Of a DNA stretch of 64,000 bases, positions 47,601 through 59,866 are shown one piece after another (the first letter of the stretch is position 1; the number at the start of each line of letters is the position of its first letter). The stretch comes from Paratinospora sagittata. Lineage: Eukaryota; Streptophyta; Magnoliopsida; Ranunculales; Menispermaceae. The translations under genes were made by a program, and so were the position numbers. The DNA is taken from the NCBI GenBank assembly GCA_035771175.1, contig CM069598.1, forward strand, positions 8,215,413 to 8,279,412. The letters are read 5' to 3'. The notes below the pieces were generated by a model. It saw nothing but the letters and a program-made list of their open reading frames with translations, was not told where the DNA came from and searched no databases.

Positions 47601-50600
47601 ACTAGCCATGAAGACTAGAGACCATGCTGTTTGATCATAGACATTCTACGCATATAGATAAGTTATTGGGTTATCAAGATGCTGATATCCAGCAAAATCT
47701 TCCAACAATATAGATCCTCAAATCTCTAAATTTTAAAAGAAAGAGTTAGCGCAATAAAGGAGAAAAGGGCTAGATGACTAACTTCAATACCAAGGCTTAA
47801 TACTTTCTTTCAAAGATATTACCTTGACTGCAAACCAAAAGTATGAGTTTTTGTAAGGTTTATTCAAAGCTGAGAAACTACTTGAAAAGCAACAAAGAAT
47901 GCCTCTCAAGAATCTAACCTAGTTCCACTGTAACTCTATCAAAAGTAAACCATTATCCACAGATTAATGTTTGGAAATATGGATCCTGTTGTTCCTTGCT
48001 CTAAATACCTACAATAACATCCTAACCAGGGCCTTAAATATGATATGGTTTCAACAATGCTTGGGGCTCCTGGTTTCTCCCTAAAATGAAGACATTGTTA
48101 GCTACTACTTCGCCCTCATTTTTCCTATTCAAAAGGGAAGCTCGTTGCTTGGCAAAGAGAGACACTACAAAGGTGCAAATTATGGCCCTACAAAAAAAAA
48201 TTGGTTTCACTTCCACTGTCTTATAACTGAGGTTGAAATGAAAACCTTCCCTCAGCTCCTTACTTTTGTGAGACAAGGCAAGTGCCATACCTTCCCTTCG
48301 CTAATACTTGAGGTTTTCTTGTCTTCTGTGTACTATATCAGGATTCCTTGAAATCAAAACCCTTTACACTGAGGTGGAAAAAATGTGCTTATATATGCAC
48401 ATAAGTTGCAAAATAATGATCTTAGGCATTCATGAAGGCTTAGTAAAAGTGACTATCTCCATCCATGTCGCAAAGTTTTGTAGATGAGCCGCTAACCACT
48501 TGATGTTTTATATCTGTGTATGCATGTAAATGTTAATTGCAACGATAATAGCATCAACGCCTCTATATCTAAAATCTTAATGAAAAGTTCTAATATATAT
48601 ATTACTTGTTTTCTTATACCAATTGGAATGCATGTTTGAACTTGATAACTTCAGCACATGAATTTCTAACAGCTTTTTGCCTGGAATGCTCATTGCCTTC
48701 TTATCGCTGTTTTGAAAATGATGTGCTTGTTGAAGTTGTCAAATCTATTTTTATTATTTCTTTTGTCTATGTTTGCTTGTTTCCTTTATCATTAAGAAAA
48801 TCAAATAAATGGTTTCCATTCATTTATGCATCTTTACTTTTAAATTTTTTTAAAATCTTTGTCATCTTTTCCCCTTGTCCTTATGCTGTTATATTCTCAT
48901 TCTAGGCTCAATCTCAATTCTTTTTGGAATTGACAAGTAAAACATGACTTCTTTTACTCAAAGCTCTCGTTCTATAATTTTTTATGGAATGGAAAACTAT
49001 ATTTCAGTAATAAGCTTTTTTTCTAATTATATTGTCATATTTTAATGGAAGTTCTGTATAATCATTCCTTGGTAATGTAAAAAAAAGTTTTCATTGTCAA
49101 GTCTTTAATTTCTCTCATAATGGAAATGAAGTTGTTCATGTTCTTTTCCTGAAATATGATGGCCATGTAAATAGTGATCTTAGTAAAATGATTAAACAGA
49201 AAGGAAAAAAGAAGAAGAAGCAACTTTTCAGCTTGTAAAGTCATTAATAAGCCCTTCACGCATATGCAGTTGAGAAGACTATGGTCTGATGGACAGCCAG
49301 TACCTCGAGTGCCTCTGAATGATAATCCAGATCTAAATTCCTGTCTTTTGCATCAGCAATTGCAGGTTCTTAATTGTTGTATTTCCAGGAAAAGGCGCCA
49401 TGCTATTGCCTCTGAGTCACTGAACTCTATTATGAGAGAAACCGTTTCAAATGCTGAAGACTTGGTTGTTTCCCCCAGCCAACTGTCTTCAAGCTCCATC
49501 CTTTATGCTAAAGTTAGCAATGGGGATTTTATCCTTCGACTTGGAGCTGCTCATCCATCTGAAGGTTTAACTATGTTAGAAACCGGTGAACCTATATACT
49601 CTCCTATAACCCAGGTTTGAAAAACATGTCATGCTATAGGATCTGTACTTATTACTCCAATCTTCTTTGGAATATGATTTATGTTTATCCTTCATGTCTA
49701 GGAGGGACCTATTCTTACAGAAGATTTTATCAAAGAAACGGAGGAGTTGGTGCTGCGAACAGGGAGGTTAGTGTTGTGAATAAAATGCATTAAATTCTTA
49801 AGTCATAGTTGAGGTCCAATCCATATACCTCTCTGATTATTGGTTAGAATATTTGTTAATTTCGAACATACTGTTCATAGTTCATAATATTCAGACTTAC
49901 TTTCAATGTTAATTCCATCACTTACTGTTTATTGTGAATTTGTGATTGCTAAATCTATTGGTTGCTTTAATATTTATGTTCAGCGAGTTTTAGTTTTAAT
50001 CTTTAGGAGTTTTGACTTAGTTGATGAGCAGAGTGAAGTGGAGGAAGCCAATTCATGTAGTTGGGGAAATACTTTGTTGAGTTGAGTTCAGTCAAAGAAT
50101 AGTTTTTCTAGAGTTCAGTCAAAGAATAATTTTTAAACATGTATATGATCCTAGCAAGTTGAAGGATTGAACATTTGAGAATTTCACTTATTTGGTTGTA
50201 TCTTTTATAATTGCAATAAAATTTTGAGAGTTATGGGTGCTACATATATCAAATGTCTAACCAGTGTTGTCAAGCCATCTAGATGAGTGGGCAATTAGCG
50301 CTACTTAGACAACATGGTGCTTAGGCATTACCTAGTTATGGGTGATAAAATCAAATAAACTGCATAAAGTACATGCATAATATTTCTATATATAAACTAT
50401 TTTGTGGTTTTAAAATTTAAATGAGTTGCATATATCCTAAGTACGGTTCTCGAAATCCTTGAAAGGGAATTTATGGAAATTAAAACTTCTAAGAATATCA
50501 ATATTGTCTTAAAACATGATTCATTATTTGGTATGTTGAGTAGTAAATGTTTTAATGAAAATTTGTTGACTTTGAAGATAAACAATACTTTCTTATTTTT

Positions 50601-53600
50601 ATCTATACATGTTTAAAAGAAGAAGATATAAAAACGGGAGAAAAGCTTCCGACATCCTTTGCTTACCTTCTTAAAATAAATTTTCAAATTATTGTAAAGC
50701 GCTCAAGTTATTATGTAATAACTCTTGCTCTGAGATAGTCCTCTGTATAAAGGGGAGGTCCATTGCATAGTCTTTTCCAATACACTATAGTTACATAGCT
50801 CTTTTTTTTTTTTTCTTCAGAGCACAACCAAGACGATTTGAGGTAAAAATGCTTTGCAATAGCCTAATCAATCCCTAGCCAAGCCTTGATACTTTGTCAT
50901 TTATTGGTGTTATTTTAGTAGCCTATTCGTATATTGAGATTCCATACACACACAAACATTTCTCTTCCTTTTAATTTTCCCTCGATTTACTTAGGTTTAG
51001 ATCTTTAGATCCCAAAGCCCTAAAGTATCTTGTTTTTTTCCGCCTAAAGCATTGTCATTATTCCAATTTGATAATACTTAATTGCTTATAATTCACCTTC
51101 CCGTAAACCCAATTCAATCTCTACTTACGATCTTAGACCAACCTAGTTTATTGTTCTATCCTTTCATTAAAAACCTTATAGTATCTTGATCAGTTAAGTT
51201 GCTCCAAGTATGTATTCTTTGTGTACATACAACCAACTTGTATATGTCAAACTTACAGAGCAATCATGAAACACACTATGTTTTTTGGAGTTGAATACTT
51301 GACTGACAAGAAACAGCATACTGATATCAAGTTTGGATTAATATGGTGAGCAGGGTGAATAGTATCTCTACGAATAAATGTAAGACGACAGGTTCAAATT
51401 TATCAAGAATAGCTGAATGAGAAATATGAAACACTGGAAGTTGACTAATATATTTTGAGAGTTCACTAATCAATCATCGCAACTTTGAGACTGAACTCTG
51501 TTGTGCAAGTTAAATCTTTAAAAAGGTGAAACAATGCTGGAAATAGAATGCAGTAGAAAAATATATTATGTACATCCAGAAAAAGTGGGTATGGAACAAG
51601 ACTTGTGCTGGCATAGGTGACAATACTGAGAATGGTGCGAACAATGATGTTGGTAAGCAGTAATGATGATTGAGAAGGTTTGATCATGTATTTTTTAAAA
51701 GCTTCTGTTGGTATTATACCTTTAGATTATAGGTAAAGATTATTTTCCCCTCTGGGGCATTTATTACTGCTTTTTTTGGTCATTTTGAATGCAATTCTGA
51801 TCTCATAATGTAATAATTTCAAACTGATCACCACATTATTGTTCTCAGCGTTGGTGCTGGCTGTTCTCAACTCCTTTCTGACATGCAGGCTTTCAAGGTA
51901 ATATATAAATGTGGTGAATACCACTTTCTATGGATGAATTTTTTTTGAGTTTCTTGTAATTATTATTAGGCAGCAAATCCTGGGTGCATTCTGGAAGATT
52001 TTGTAAGATGGCACTCTCCCCCAGACTGGACAAGAGCAGATCAAAATGATGAGGCTATAGATACAACTGATTTAGGAGAGTCATCATCCAGAAGAGGTCA
52101 ACTAAGTAGTCGAATGCAGAAAGAAGGTCGATTCTTATAACATTGATTTGGAATGCCACTTAATTTTTTAATTTACATTCAGCATATTTTGAAGTTACCT
52201 TATTTAGAATTCTAAAAACGAGGATAACTATGTTCAAACAGTGGAAAGTAGTGTCACTCCTAAAAGAACGAAACAGAATAGTCGATTTGTTTACTCAAGA
52301 TGGTTCCCTTGTAGAAACTTGGAGAACTTTCTTTTTCATTCAAATGCAAGGGTAAACAGAAAAAGGAACCCTAGTATATTTCTTCTTCATAATCATATTC
52401 TCCTTATCCTCCTTCTCCTTCTTTGTAAATGATATCCTTTTATAACACAACCAACAGAAAAAAGAATTTAAAAAAAAGAAAAGAAAAAATAGAAGCATGC
52501 AAGTGTTCCTGATCCAACATGTATGGATGGAAATGCAAGAAATGGTTTCAATGATTCACATAGTTTTTACTCTGTTTCATTTATGAGATATATGAATGAA
52601 TAGGATTGCAATGACCTTTTGGCATTCTTATTATTAATGTGTATCCAATGCATAAGGCCTCCATCATTGCTGGATCTAGGGAAAGGGTGATGTAAGCAGC
52701 TTTATCCCTATGGCGTAGAAAGGTTGTCTCTAGGGTCAAACTCATGACCCCCAGGTCACATTGGAGCAATTTCTGTCATTGCACCAAGCCCTTTAATTAT
52801 GTGATTCTTTATGTGTTGATATGTTAAAAGATATTCTAATGTTACTATCTAGTGTTGATCTGATTCAAAGGTTTTTCTGAGAATAAATTAGTACAAGTGT
52901 TCATAAGAATGGTTTCTGGTGACTGTTAAAAACAAAGGTTTATTAATAAAAGAGAAACCGACCATGTCAAGATCGAAGCACATGGGAAAAAAGAAGGCAG
53001 ATTTGGAGGATATAAGAAAGTGTTTTGATAGATGAGATTCTTAGCCAGTTGGTTACACCATGCAACACTTTTTTTTCTTTTTTCTTTTTTCTTTTTTTGA
53101 GCAGAAACAAAGATTGTATTTATATTAAACTTCAAATGCAAGCATCCTGTCACATTTTGAAAAGCTTCAAAATGCAAGCACCCTGTCACACCATGTCAAC
53201 TATTTTGGATCAAACTATTGAATATTTTATTTCAGTCTGGACATGGAGAAGATATGATGAAACTTTTACTAGGGGATTCATGTTAGGAGAAGTAATTTCT
53301 TTGACGAAGATTTCATTTAATCCTGGGCAGGTTTTGTAGACATAAATTACCAATATACGTATACTTCTTGCTTTTATTAAAGTATACGGGGAATCATTGT
53401 ACATATCTCATATTCTCGTATCCTACTGATTAAACATCTCTCCTAGTGTTGCCAATATTATGGAATTTCTGAAGCATATGCAACATTTAGCAAATTGGAG
53501 TCAATATTTTGAAGTCTACGGTTTATGTTGTTTGAGGTGGCCGAAGATGTTTAAGTGATTTATAAGCCATAGATCATAATTTGTGATCTGAGGTTTGAAA

Positions 53601-56462
53601 AAAATGCACTTATTCTAAGGATAGAAATGAAAATATTCTCCTTCCATCCCCAATTTCCCCAGTCTGAAAATGGTTCCATGGTGAGGATACCAATGTCCAG
53701 TAACTAGCTCTGACTGGCCTTAAAATGTGTTTGTTAGAAATATATGATTCAATCACTATTTATTCGTTATATGCCATCTTACAAATTTATAGGTAACTTA
53801 TGGCGTGAGTTGTGGGAAACTGCCAAGCCATTACCTGCAGTCAGACAGACACCACTTTATGATGAGGATTTGGCTGTGTAAGTTTTAATATGGTTTAATT
53901 ACTTTAACTTGTGTTCCCAGAAAAATTACAAAATGAAATTGAACACTATGCTTGACATGTCTTGATTGATTTAAATTTTGTAGGGAGGGCATCTTGTATT
54001 CCTTTGAGGAAATTTCACCTAATTTTCTTTTCCAACAGCTTTTCATTTCTTTGGTAAGTATATTTTTAATCCATCCAGATATTCTCAATTTTCTCTTGCT
54101 GATTTCTGTGTTTGGTAACTGATACTTGCGAAAACAATTTCTTTTGTCCACTAGAGATTTATTTATGCTCTCCTGTCATTCTTCTTTTTAGATAACTTAA
54201 AAGATCTACACTTTTATGTGTTTAAAGAGATTTATGTTTTTTAACAGATAATCTAATTACAACCTACAATACGATGTTTTATTCTAACATGCATCCAAGT
54301 GTAGATTATGGCATTTTTTTTTTCTATGAAAATGTTAAAAGTAATTCTTTTCCTTATGGTATATATAGTCAATTATGTCAATCGTGCCTTATTCTAACAT
54401 GCATTTTCATTCTTATTGTTAATTCTATTACTTTTTAATTTTTCTTGTTTTAAAATTACTACTTGCAACTTTTACCTCATTGCAAGGGACTTCTGCACCT
54501 TGGGTGTGCCTTTTCTTCTTCATTCATGCTTCCAACTAAAACACTGGTTCAGCATAACCCTTTGCAAGAAATCAGTTTATTTAGCCTTAGTGCAATTGAT
54601 AGAAGTTATCCATCTGTCTAAACTTCTCCTTCCACAAAAAAAAAAAAATGATCCTCTGCCGTTTTTCCACCTCAAACATATCTATTTTCTGAGGATGGTC
54701 CTTTCCTTTCCTTGGAAGTACTCTGTCATTATATTTTTTATTGCTGCCTGACTATTGTTATTGATACTCTTGTTTCATTTCACTAATGCAACTATCTGGT
54801 TTACTTCACTTCCTCAGATGTTGTATGTTACGGTTGGGTGCTACCCATCATAAACTATCATTCCATTGTCTTTGAATCATACTCAGAAAACTAATTGCTA
54901 TTTGTTTCTTGGTTTCACCACGTTCATAAAAGAGAGAATTCCTTTAGAAAGATGCGACCATGGAATTTACTATATCCTTTGAAGTCTTTATACTTTTTGA
55001 CTTACCCCTAGTACTTTATGTATATTAGACTACCTTTTTTAATTATGCATTACCACAAAAAGACAATGGAATGAGAATCTGATACCACTACGTTAACATC
55101 TATTATTCCTTCTTGTTATTTTGCTATAGATTTTCTACTCTCTTTAGGTGCATGAATGCGTTCTTTCCTTTCCACCTCTTTTACCTTTCTTTGATAAGGT
55201 TGTTACTTGTTAGTATGTGGAGCACTGCATACTATTGCATTGTGTACTCTGTTATTGGGCTTAATGAGAAGGGGTTGTTTTAGGTGTTTGATGTTTTCTC
55301 GATTTGGTTCCTTTTCAAAACTGGTGGAATGTTTTTGAGTTCAAATTATGTAGTTAGATCAAAGTCAACGGTCTCTCTCATGTGCTATTGTTTTCCAATT
55401 AGCTCCATGTGGCTGACTCTGCTATTCCCTCTATATATTCTGCCATTTATAAGTAAACTTGCACATATTTGAAGGATATAATGTTCATGCTTTGTGCTGG
55501 TTGGGTTTGAAATCACCTTATAACTTAGCATTTACCTATAACTGAACTATGAAACTAATACCCCTGAGCTTTGTTCTTCACTAGTGCTAATGTGATATTC
55601 CTGTGGATAACTTCCAGCTGGGTTCAGGGTTGGCAATTGCTGAAGGTATGCTACCCACGAATGGTACCTTGATTAAGCTGTTTTACGAATGCAAAGAGTA
55701 TGTCATTGCTACTTGTCAAGGAGACGTCTGGATTGACAATGTTGACGATCTCTACCAGGTAGGCTATACCTGTCTCTGTATATTTTCTAGCCTTAGCCAT
55801 AGCCAAAGCCATAGCCATAAGATAGAGTGCTATGGTAGTAAAGCCATATTAATGATTAGAACTAGGATTGCTTTACTTTTGAAATCTTTGTCTATTGCAT
55901 GAAGCAAAGGTAGTTAATCCATGCCTTTCATATCTATACAATGGAGACCTCATAAAGTAAGCAAGATACCATCTGAAGTAGGTGCAATCACTGTATGACT
56001 TTCTTAGCAAGATCAGTAGCTTGAAGGTGGAAAACTTAGCCACTGGTATAAAACCCACATTATGCATAAATTACCAACATGGAAAGTGATAATCTCTTGG
56101 CGTTGGTGTTCCCTTCCCAATGCAAAAGTATTTCGATTGGGCTATTTCGCTTTGAAGTTTGGAATGGCAAAAATGTTTTCAGTACAACATGCAAGTAACT
56201 GCTTTTCTGATTCATGCTATAGGTATATGAGACAGTAGAGAGAATCTTAGTTAATCCAGAGGACTGTTTGAGGATCATGAAGCAATCAGAAGAACCTTCA
56301 GCTACAGATGAGCCAAAGCGTCGATTTAAGAAACTTAGCCTAAACTTTGGGGGCAAGGACAGACAGTTCTTAAAAAAACCTGGGTTGTTCTCTAAGAAGC
56401 CTCCTAAGCCCAGTAATACACCCCAAGTTGATGCAGATGAAAATGACTGGACGGTTGTTTAA
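41691..56462 (+). CDS. RAB3GAP1: RAB3GAP1, Rab3 GTPase-activating protein catalytic subunit (14 exons)
   Basis: Exons: 41691-41805, 41943-42019, 42348-42548, 42795-42898, 46690-46883, 46997-47166, 49270-49614, 49702-49766, 51849-51897, 51970-52126, 53793-53877, 53984-54053, 55618-55758, 56223-56462; 2013 bases, 670 residues, about the length of plant homologs. Phases join without conflict. The protein begins METSSLVSKAKTAFHSAAAK. The catalytic region holds AANPGCILEDFVRWHSPPDW, whose Arg (about residue 453) aligns by motif with the arginine known to be essential in the human catalytic subunit. Other family blocks are LPREIHGAP, RKMALFWFRVVAE, NPDLNSCLLHQQLQVLNCC and LWRELWETAKPLPA. The C-terminus is basic and ends DENDWTVV. 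With RAB3GAP2 the animal complex acts as a RAB18 exchange factor and Rab3 GAP; the plant substrate is not shown by the sequence. Intron 4 (3.8 kb) carries a hAT-like transposon. Confidence 0.92.
43529..45787 (+). mobile_element. Non-autonomous hAT-like DNA transposon in RAB3GAP1 intron 4
   Basis: 2259 bp. The left end CAGTGTTTTCAAGGCGTCA and the inverted right end CGGTGATTTTAAGGCGTCA form terminal repeats with four mismatches in 19. It is flanked by the 8-bp duplication ATTGAAAT (43521-43528 and 45788-45795), as expected for hAT. Subterminal CCTAGGC-type motifs cluster near the right end (GCCTAGG near 45726, 45738 and 45761). The only long frame, 194 codons on the minus strand (44973-45557), shows no transposase motifs. 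Strand is arbitrary. Confidence 0.85.
44480..44615. repeat. Three tandem ~45-bp repeats inside the hAT-like element
   Basis: Units start at about 44480, 44525 and 44571. Each has CTGCATTTAGCAATCC-AGCA (or a variant), AGGGTCAGCTTCCAACC and CAAATAA. Confidence 0.85.
50265..50345 (+). mobile_element. Possible left-end fragment of the same hAT-like family
   Basis: CAGTGTTGTCAAGCCATCTA followed by GGCAATTAGCGCTACTTAGAC, ACATGG and TTAGGCATTACCTAG resembles the left end of the element at 43529. No right end or duplication found. Confidence 0.3.
52620..52790 (-). mobile_element. tRNA-derived SINE, copy 3 (RAB3GAP1 intron 10)
   Basis: The minus strand reads GGCTTGGTGCAATGACAG, CTCCAATGTGACCTGGGGG, a B-box-like GTCATGAGTTTGACCC and ACAACCTTTCTACG, matching copies 1 and 2. 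Confidence 0.65.
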
Positions 56463-58042
56463 ACTGGATTTTGCATTTACCCCGTATGATATCATCATGG
56501 GCATTGAAAAAATAATTTGTAAATAGCAATGTTTCTGTAATTGTCAAAAGAAAATTTGTATTTTTTTTCCCCTTGCTTGATTTGGTGCAACTGAAAAATA
56601 TTATGAATATTTTGTAAAATCTTTTGAAAGAATCACAAGTCAATAAGAATATTATGATGCTATAAAGCTCCAATACTCTTTCATCTTTGTACTAATGAGG
56701 AATGTGCATGTTGGCTGCAACTGTAAAAATTACAAAGCTCTTGCTATTCAATTATAGGGTATAGTAAATACAATTGCACTTTTTTGTAAGTAATGCCCAA
56801 GTGTTGACAGCTTCAGTAGGGTACCCACTGGATTGGAAAATTATGCTTTCAAGGACAGTGGATAGATGTGATTGTTTCCCAAGAGACCTATCAGCTTTAG
56901 GACCTATGACTTTTGAATAAATGGATCGCCGAAAGTTTAGGTTCAATTCCCTTTTTCTCATGCCGTTAATAAACGTTATACCTGCAAAGGACTACTAGTT
57001 GGTAACCTCCATCTAATGCCACCATGTTAGGTAAGGTAATCACCAACACTAAGAGTGGCGTCACTGTTTCTAAATTTTATAGAGATTAAAGGAGTTAATT
57101 TTAGGTTTAAGAAATCAATTGACTAAAAATGCAACAGTAATTACATGGTTGCGAGTTTTGAAAAGTTCTCTTTTGTGAAGTTCTGACGAAAGCATTTAAT
57201 GCTAAAACATTGAGATAAAAACAAATAAATGAAGCTTCAATTGTTCTATTTAATTGCATATTAATCTAGAAAATCATGATCATCCAAGAATGTACACCAT
57301 GAATTAATAACGTTCTTCATTATAAAAATTACCCCATTAGTGCTTCCGGAAAACAGGATCAATCTAATGAAGAGTACAATAATATTCCAGTTAGAACCAT
57401 GGACTACTGTCAGATGTTTTACTTACATAATCTTCTATTAACAAGACTTAATTGCACAACACCTTGAGCCAGACAACTCGGTTGATGGTATGTAATTGAG
57501 CAACAGATGGGTAATTAAATTGAGAACACTGATTAGTGAATTAAAACTTGACTTTTCATGGGATCTTTTTTCTTTTCAAGCAATGCTACATAGATTGAAA
57601 ATACTATAACAATTACTACAAATTACTGTAATATCAGCTTTTAACTTTAATACATCAAAACAACGTACTTTTCAATGAAATTACTAATCTAATGTGGATG
57701 TTTGACACACTAGATTTATAGTAATTAGTGTATGAAACTCAATCTCCTTAGCATTTTTCTTTTCTAAAATACATAAGAGAATTATTATACTGTGTTCCAG
57801 GGAAAATCTCAAGTGTCACCTTATACATTAATTAATAAAACTTACTTTAGCACTGCTGTTTTGAAGATGTTTACAATTGTGTTTTATAGCAATATTACTC
57901 GCCGTGGAAACAGAGAAATGTAGTCTTTTCAAGGCCGACTTCATCCAGAGAGTAGTAGTACTACTTAGCAGTAATGGTGGGTCTCTTGGCAAATGAAAGC
58001 AGTTGGCTCTATTAATTAACTATTTCAAGACGAAATTGCAGA
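56463..58042. other. Intergenic region between RAB3GAP1 and the glycine-rich gene
   Basis: RAB3GAP1 3' flank and AT-rich spacer. No gene or clear repeat seen. Confidence 0.5.
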
Positions 58043-58050
58043 TATATAAT
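58043..58050 (+). promoter_or_regulatory. Candidate TATA box of the glycine-rich gene
   Basis: TATATAAT lies 78-85 bases before the ATG at 58128. Position and motif only. Confidence 0.4.
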
Positions 58051-58127
58051 GATAAAGACCAGCTCAAAATCTTTGAAGTAATCATCTCCAACCTTAGAAC
58101 TAAACTCTACTAATAGTAGTAGGAAAT

Positions 58128-58556
58128 ATGACTAGTACTAGGCTTCTGTTTCTGGTGCTTTTTTTGGGCACCCTTGTTTGCTCCACTAAGGCTAGAAAAC
58201 TAGTGGAGAAAAATGATGCTTTGGAGAAGAAGAAGAAGAACAACCCTTTTTATGATGGTAGTAATGGTGGTGGGCTTGGTTCTGGGAGCGGTGGTGGATT
58301 TGGTTATGGTAGTGGTGCCGGATTTGGAGGGGGTAATGGCGGCGGTGGCGGTGGCGGTGGTGGTGGTGGTGGCGGCGGCAGCGGCGGTGGACATGGAAGT
58401 GGTGGTGGCTATGGTTATGGATATGGAGCTGGTGGTGGGTTTGGCAAAGGAGGTGGTGGTGGTGGTGGGGAAGGAGGAGGAGGAGGAGGTGGTGGTGGTG
58501 ATGATTACGGAGGTTGGGATGGATTTGGAGGTGGGCCGCCTTGGCCTTGGCCTTGA
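58128..58556 (+). CDS. Secreted glycine-rich protein (structural wall-type GRP)
   Basis: Single exon, 142 residues. The N-terminus is a signal peptide (MTSTRLLFLVLFLGTLVCST, cleavage near residue 22). A short charged linker with a lysine run (about residues 23-40) follows, then a glycine-dominated region (about 47-130) of GGG, GSGGG, GYGYG and GGGFG units, and an acidic/aromatic end DDYGGWDGF with terminal PPWPWP. Class I GRPs of this design are secreted to the cell wall and usually structural or stress-linked. The coding is rich in GGT/GGA/GGC triplets, so long frames in other phases over the same DNA are by-products. Function beyond the class cannot be stated. Confidence 0.85.
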   Translation: MTSTRLLFLVLFLGTLVCSTKARKLVEKNDALEKKKKNNPFYDGSNGGGLGSGSGGGFGYGSGAGFGGGNGGGGGGGGGGGGGGSGGGHGSGGGYGYGYGAGGGFGKGGGGGGGEGGGGGGGGGDDYGGWDGFGGGPPWPWP

Positions 58557-59866
58557 TGACTCAAACTTTAGTACTTATTATTCCAAAGGAATCAATCTGC
58601 ATGAAGAAAGTTGTTTCCTCACTTTAAATGTTTTGTTTTTTTTTTTTTTTCATCTTTTATGTATTCAAATAAGAGTGAAAATTAAAATAAATGTTGAAAG
58701 CTGTTTGTTTCTCAATTTCCTCCTATACGCGTCTTCTGGGGACTATTGACACTAACCAAAATTACATGACTGACACTTTATATTAAATTTTAAATATGTA
58801 TCATGAAAGGTGACACTTAATACCACGTCCGATGATATTGATCTATAGTGATATAAATATCATATGAAATTTAGAAACAAACCATCATAAAAATATTATT
58901 ATTTGTTTCAATATTTTATAAAATATAATTTAAATATAAGGGTATGTTTGATAAGTGAAAAAATTATTATTTTAAAAAAAAATAAAAAAAAATTGTGTAT
59001 TTAATTGTCGAAAATTTCTTGAATTTATTTTTATAATAAAAACTTCGAAAGGCTATTGAGAAAAAAGAAAAAGAAAAAACGAATTTACAAAGCTCCGCGC
59101 GCGCTTACGCGTCGGAAACGCACGTGCTGTCCTAGGTCTGCAAAAACGCGATCCTCCTACTAATCAGCACCCCCATAGTCTGCAAGCCCTAATTCAAGTT
59201 TTTCTTTCTCTCTGTAAAAAACAGCAACAACAACAATAGAGGTTCTTGTTCACTACCTCTTCTTTGTTTATGCATTTCTTATTTTTCGTTAGTTTAACTG
59301 ATTTTTTTTTTGTTCTTCACTGTGAATGAATGACTTCAATCAACTATGAAAACAGCTTCTTCCTGTACTTGCTGCTTTATCTCTTGAGTTATTGTGCCAT
59401 TTTTTATACATTTTTTTGGTGTTAGTCTTGCTTAAGGATGGAGTTATAGAGGAGCCTCTTTTGTTCTTCTTCTTTTTTGGTGATAGCATTATAGATGAGA
59501 GAGTTGGAGCAACTTGTCAATCTTTTTTTTTGAAAAAATAAAATAAAATAAAAATAAAAATTATTGTTCTTTAATGCATTTGGTTGAAGATTTGTGTTTA
59601 ACAATGGCGGGATTTATTTATTTTCTATTTTTCTATTTATTTTTTTTATTATAGAGTTGCTATACAGAGTATTTCTTTCTTAAAACTCAAATTGAACTGT
59701 TGATTTTGTTTTTGTTTTTTTTTTTTTTTTTAATTCATAAGTAAGTTGCTAGTTTTAATTGTTTTGACGGAAGTGGATTTTGTGGTCTTGTGTTAGATAT
59801 ATTTTTTTAGTGCGATCTTTTTGTTATTTTTTTTTGTTTTTAATTTTAATTTATTGTGTTTATAGG
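58557..59866. other. Spacer, RRP42 promoter and 5' leader
   Basis: AT-rich spacer to about 59090, then a CG-rich promoter patch, then an AT- and T-rich stretch that probably contains a 5'UTR exon and intron. TATAG just before the ATG (59862-59865) looks like a splice acceptor. The first-exon donor was not resolved. Confidence 0.5.
59094..59194 (+). promoter_or_regulatory. CG-rich promoter patch of RRP42 with G-box and telo-box-like motif
   Basis: CCGCGCGCGCTTACGCGTCG is followed by CACGTG (59121-59126, a G-box core) and AAGCCCTAATT (59184-59194), one mismatch from the telo-box AAACCCTAA common in plant translation and RNA-processing genes. Regulation inferred. Confidence 0.45.

Noticed and set aside
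48034..48288. 84-codon minus-strand frame in RAB3GAP1 intron 6
   Set aside because: Some retroelement-like feel but no motif could be named.
58213..58749. 178-codon valine-rich plus-strand frame over the glycine-rich gene
   Set aside because: It is the shifted reading of GGT/GGA repeats (GTG/GTA giving valine). The signal-peptide frame at 58128 is the real one.
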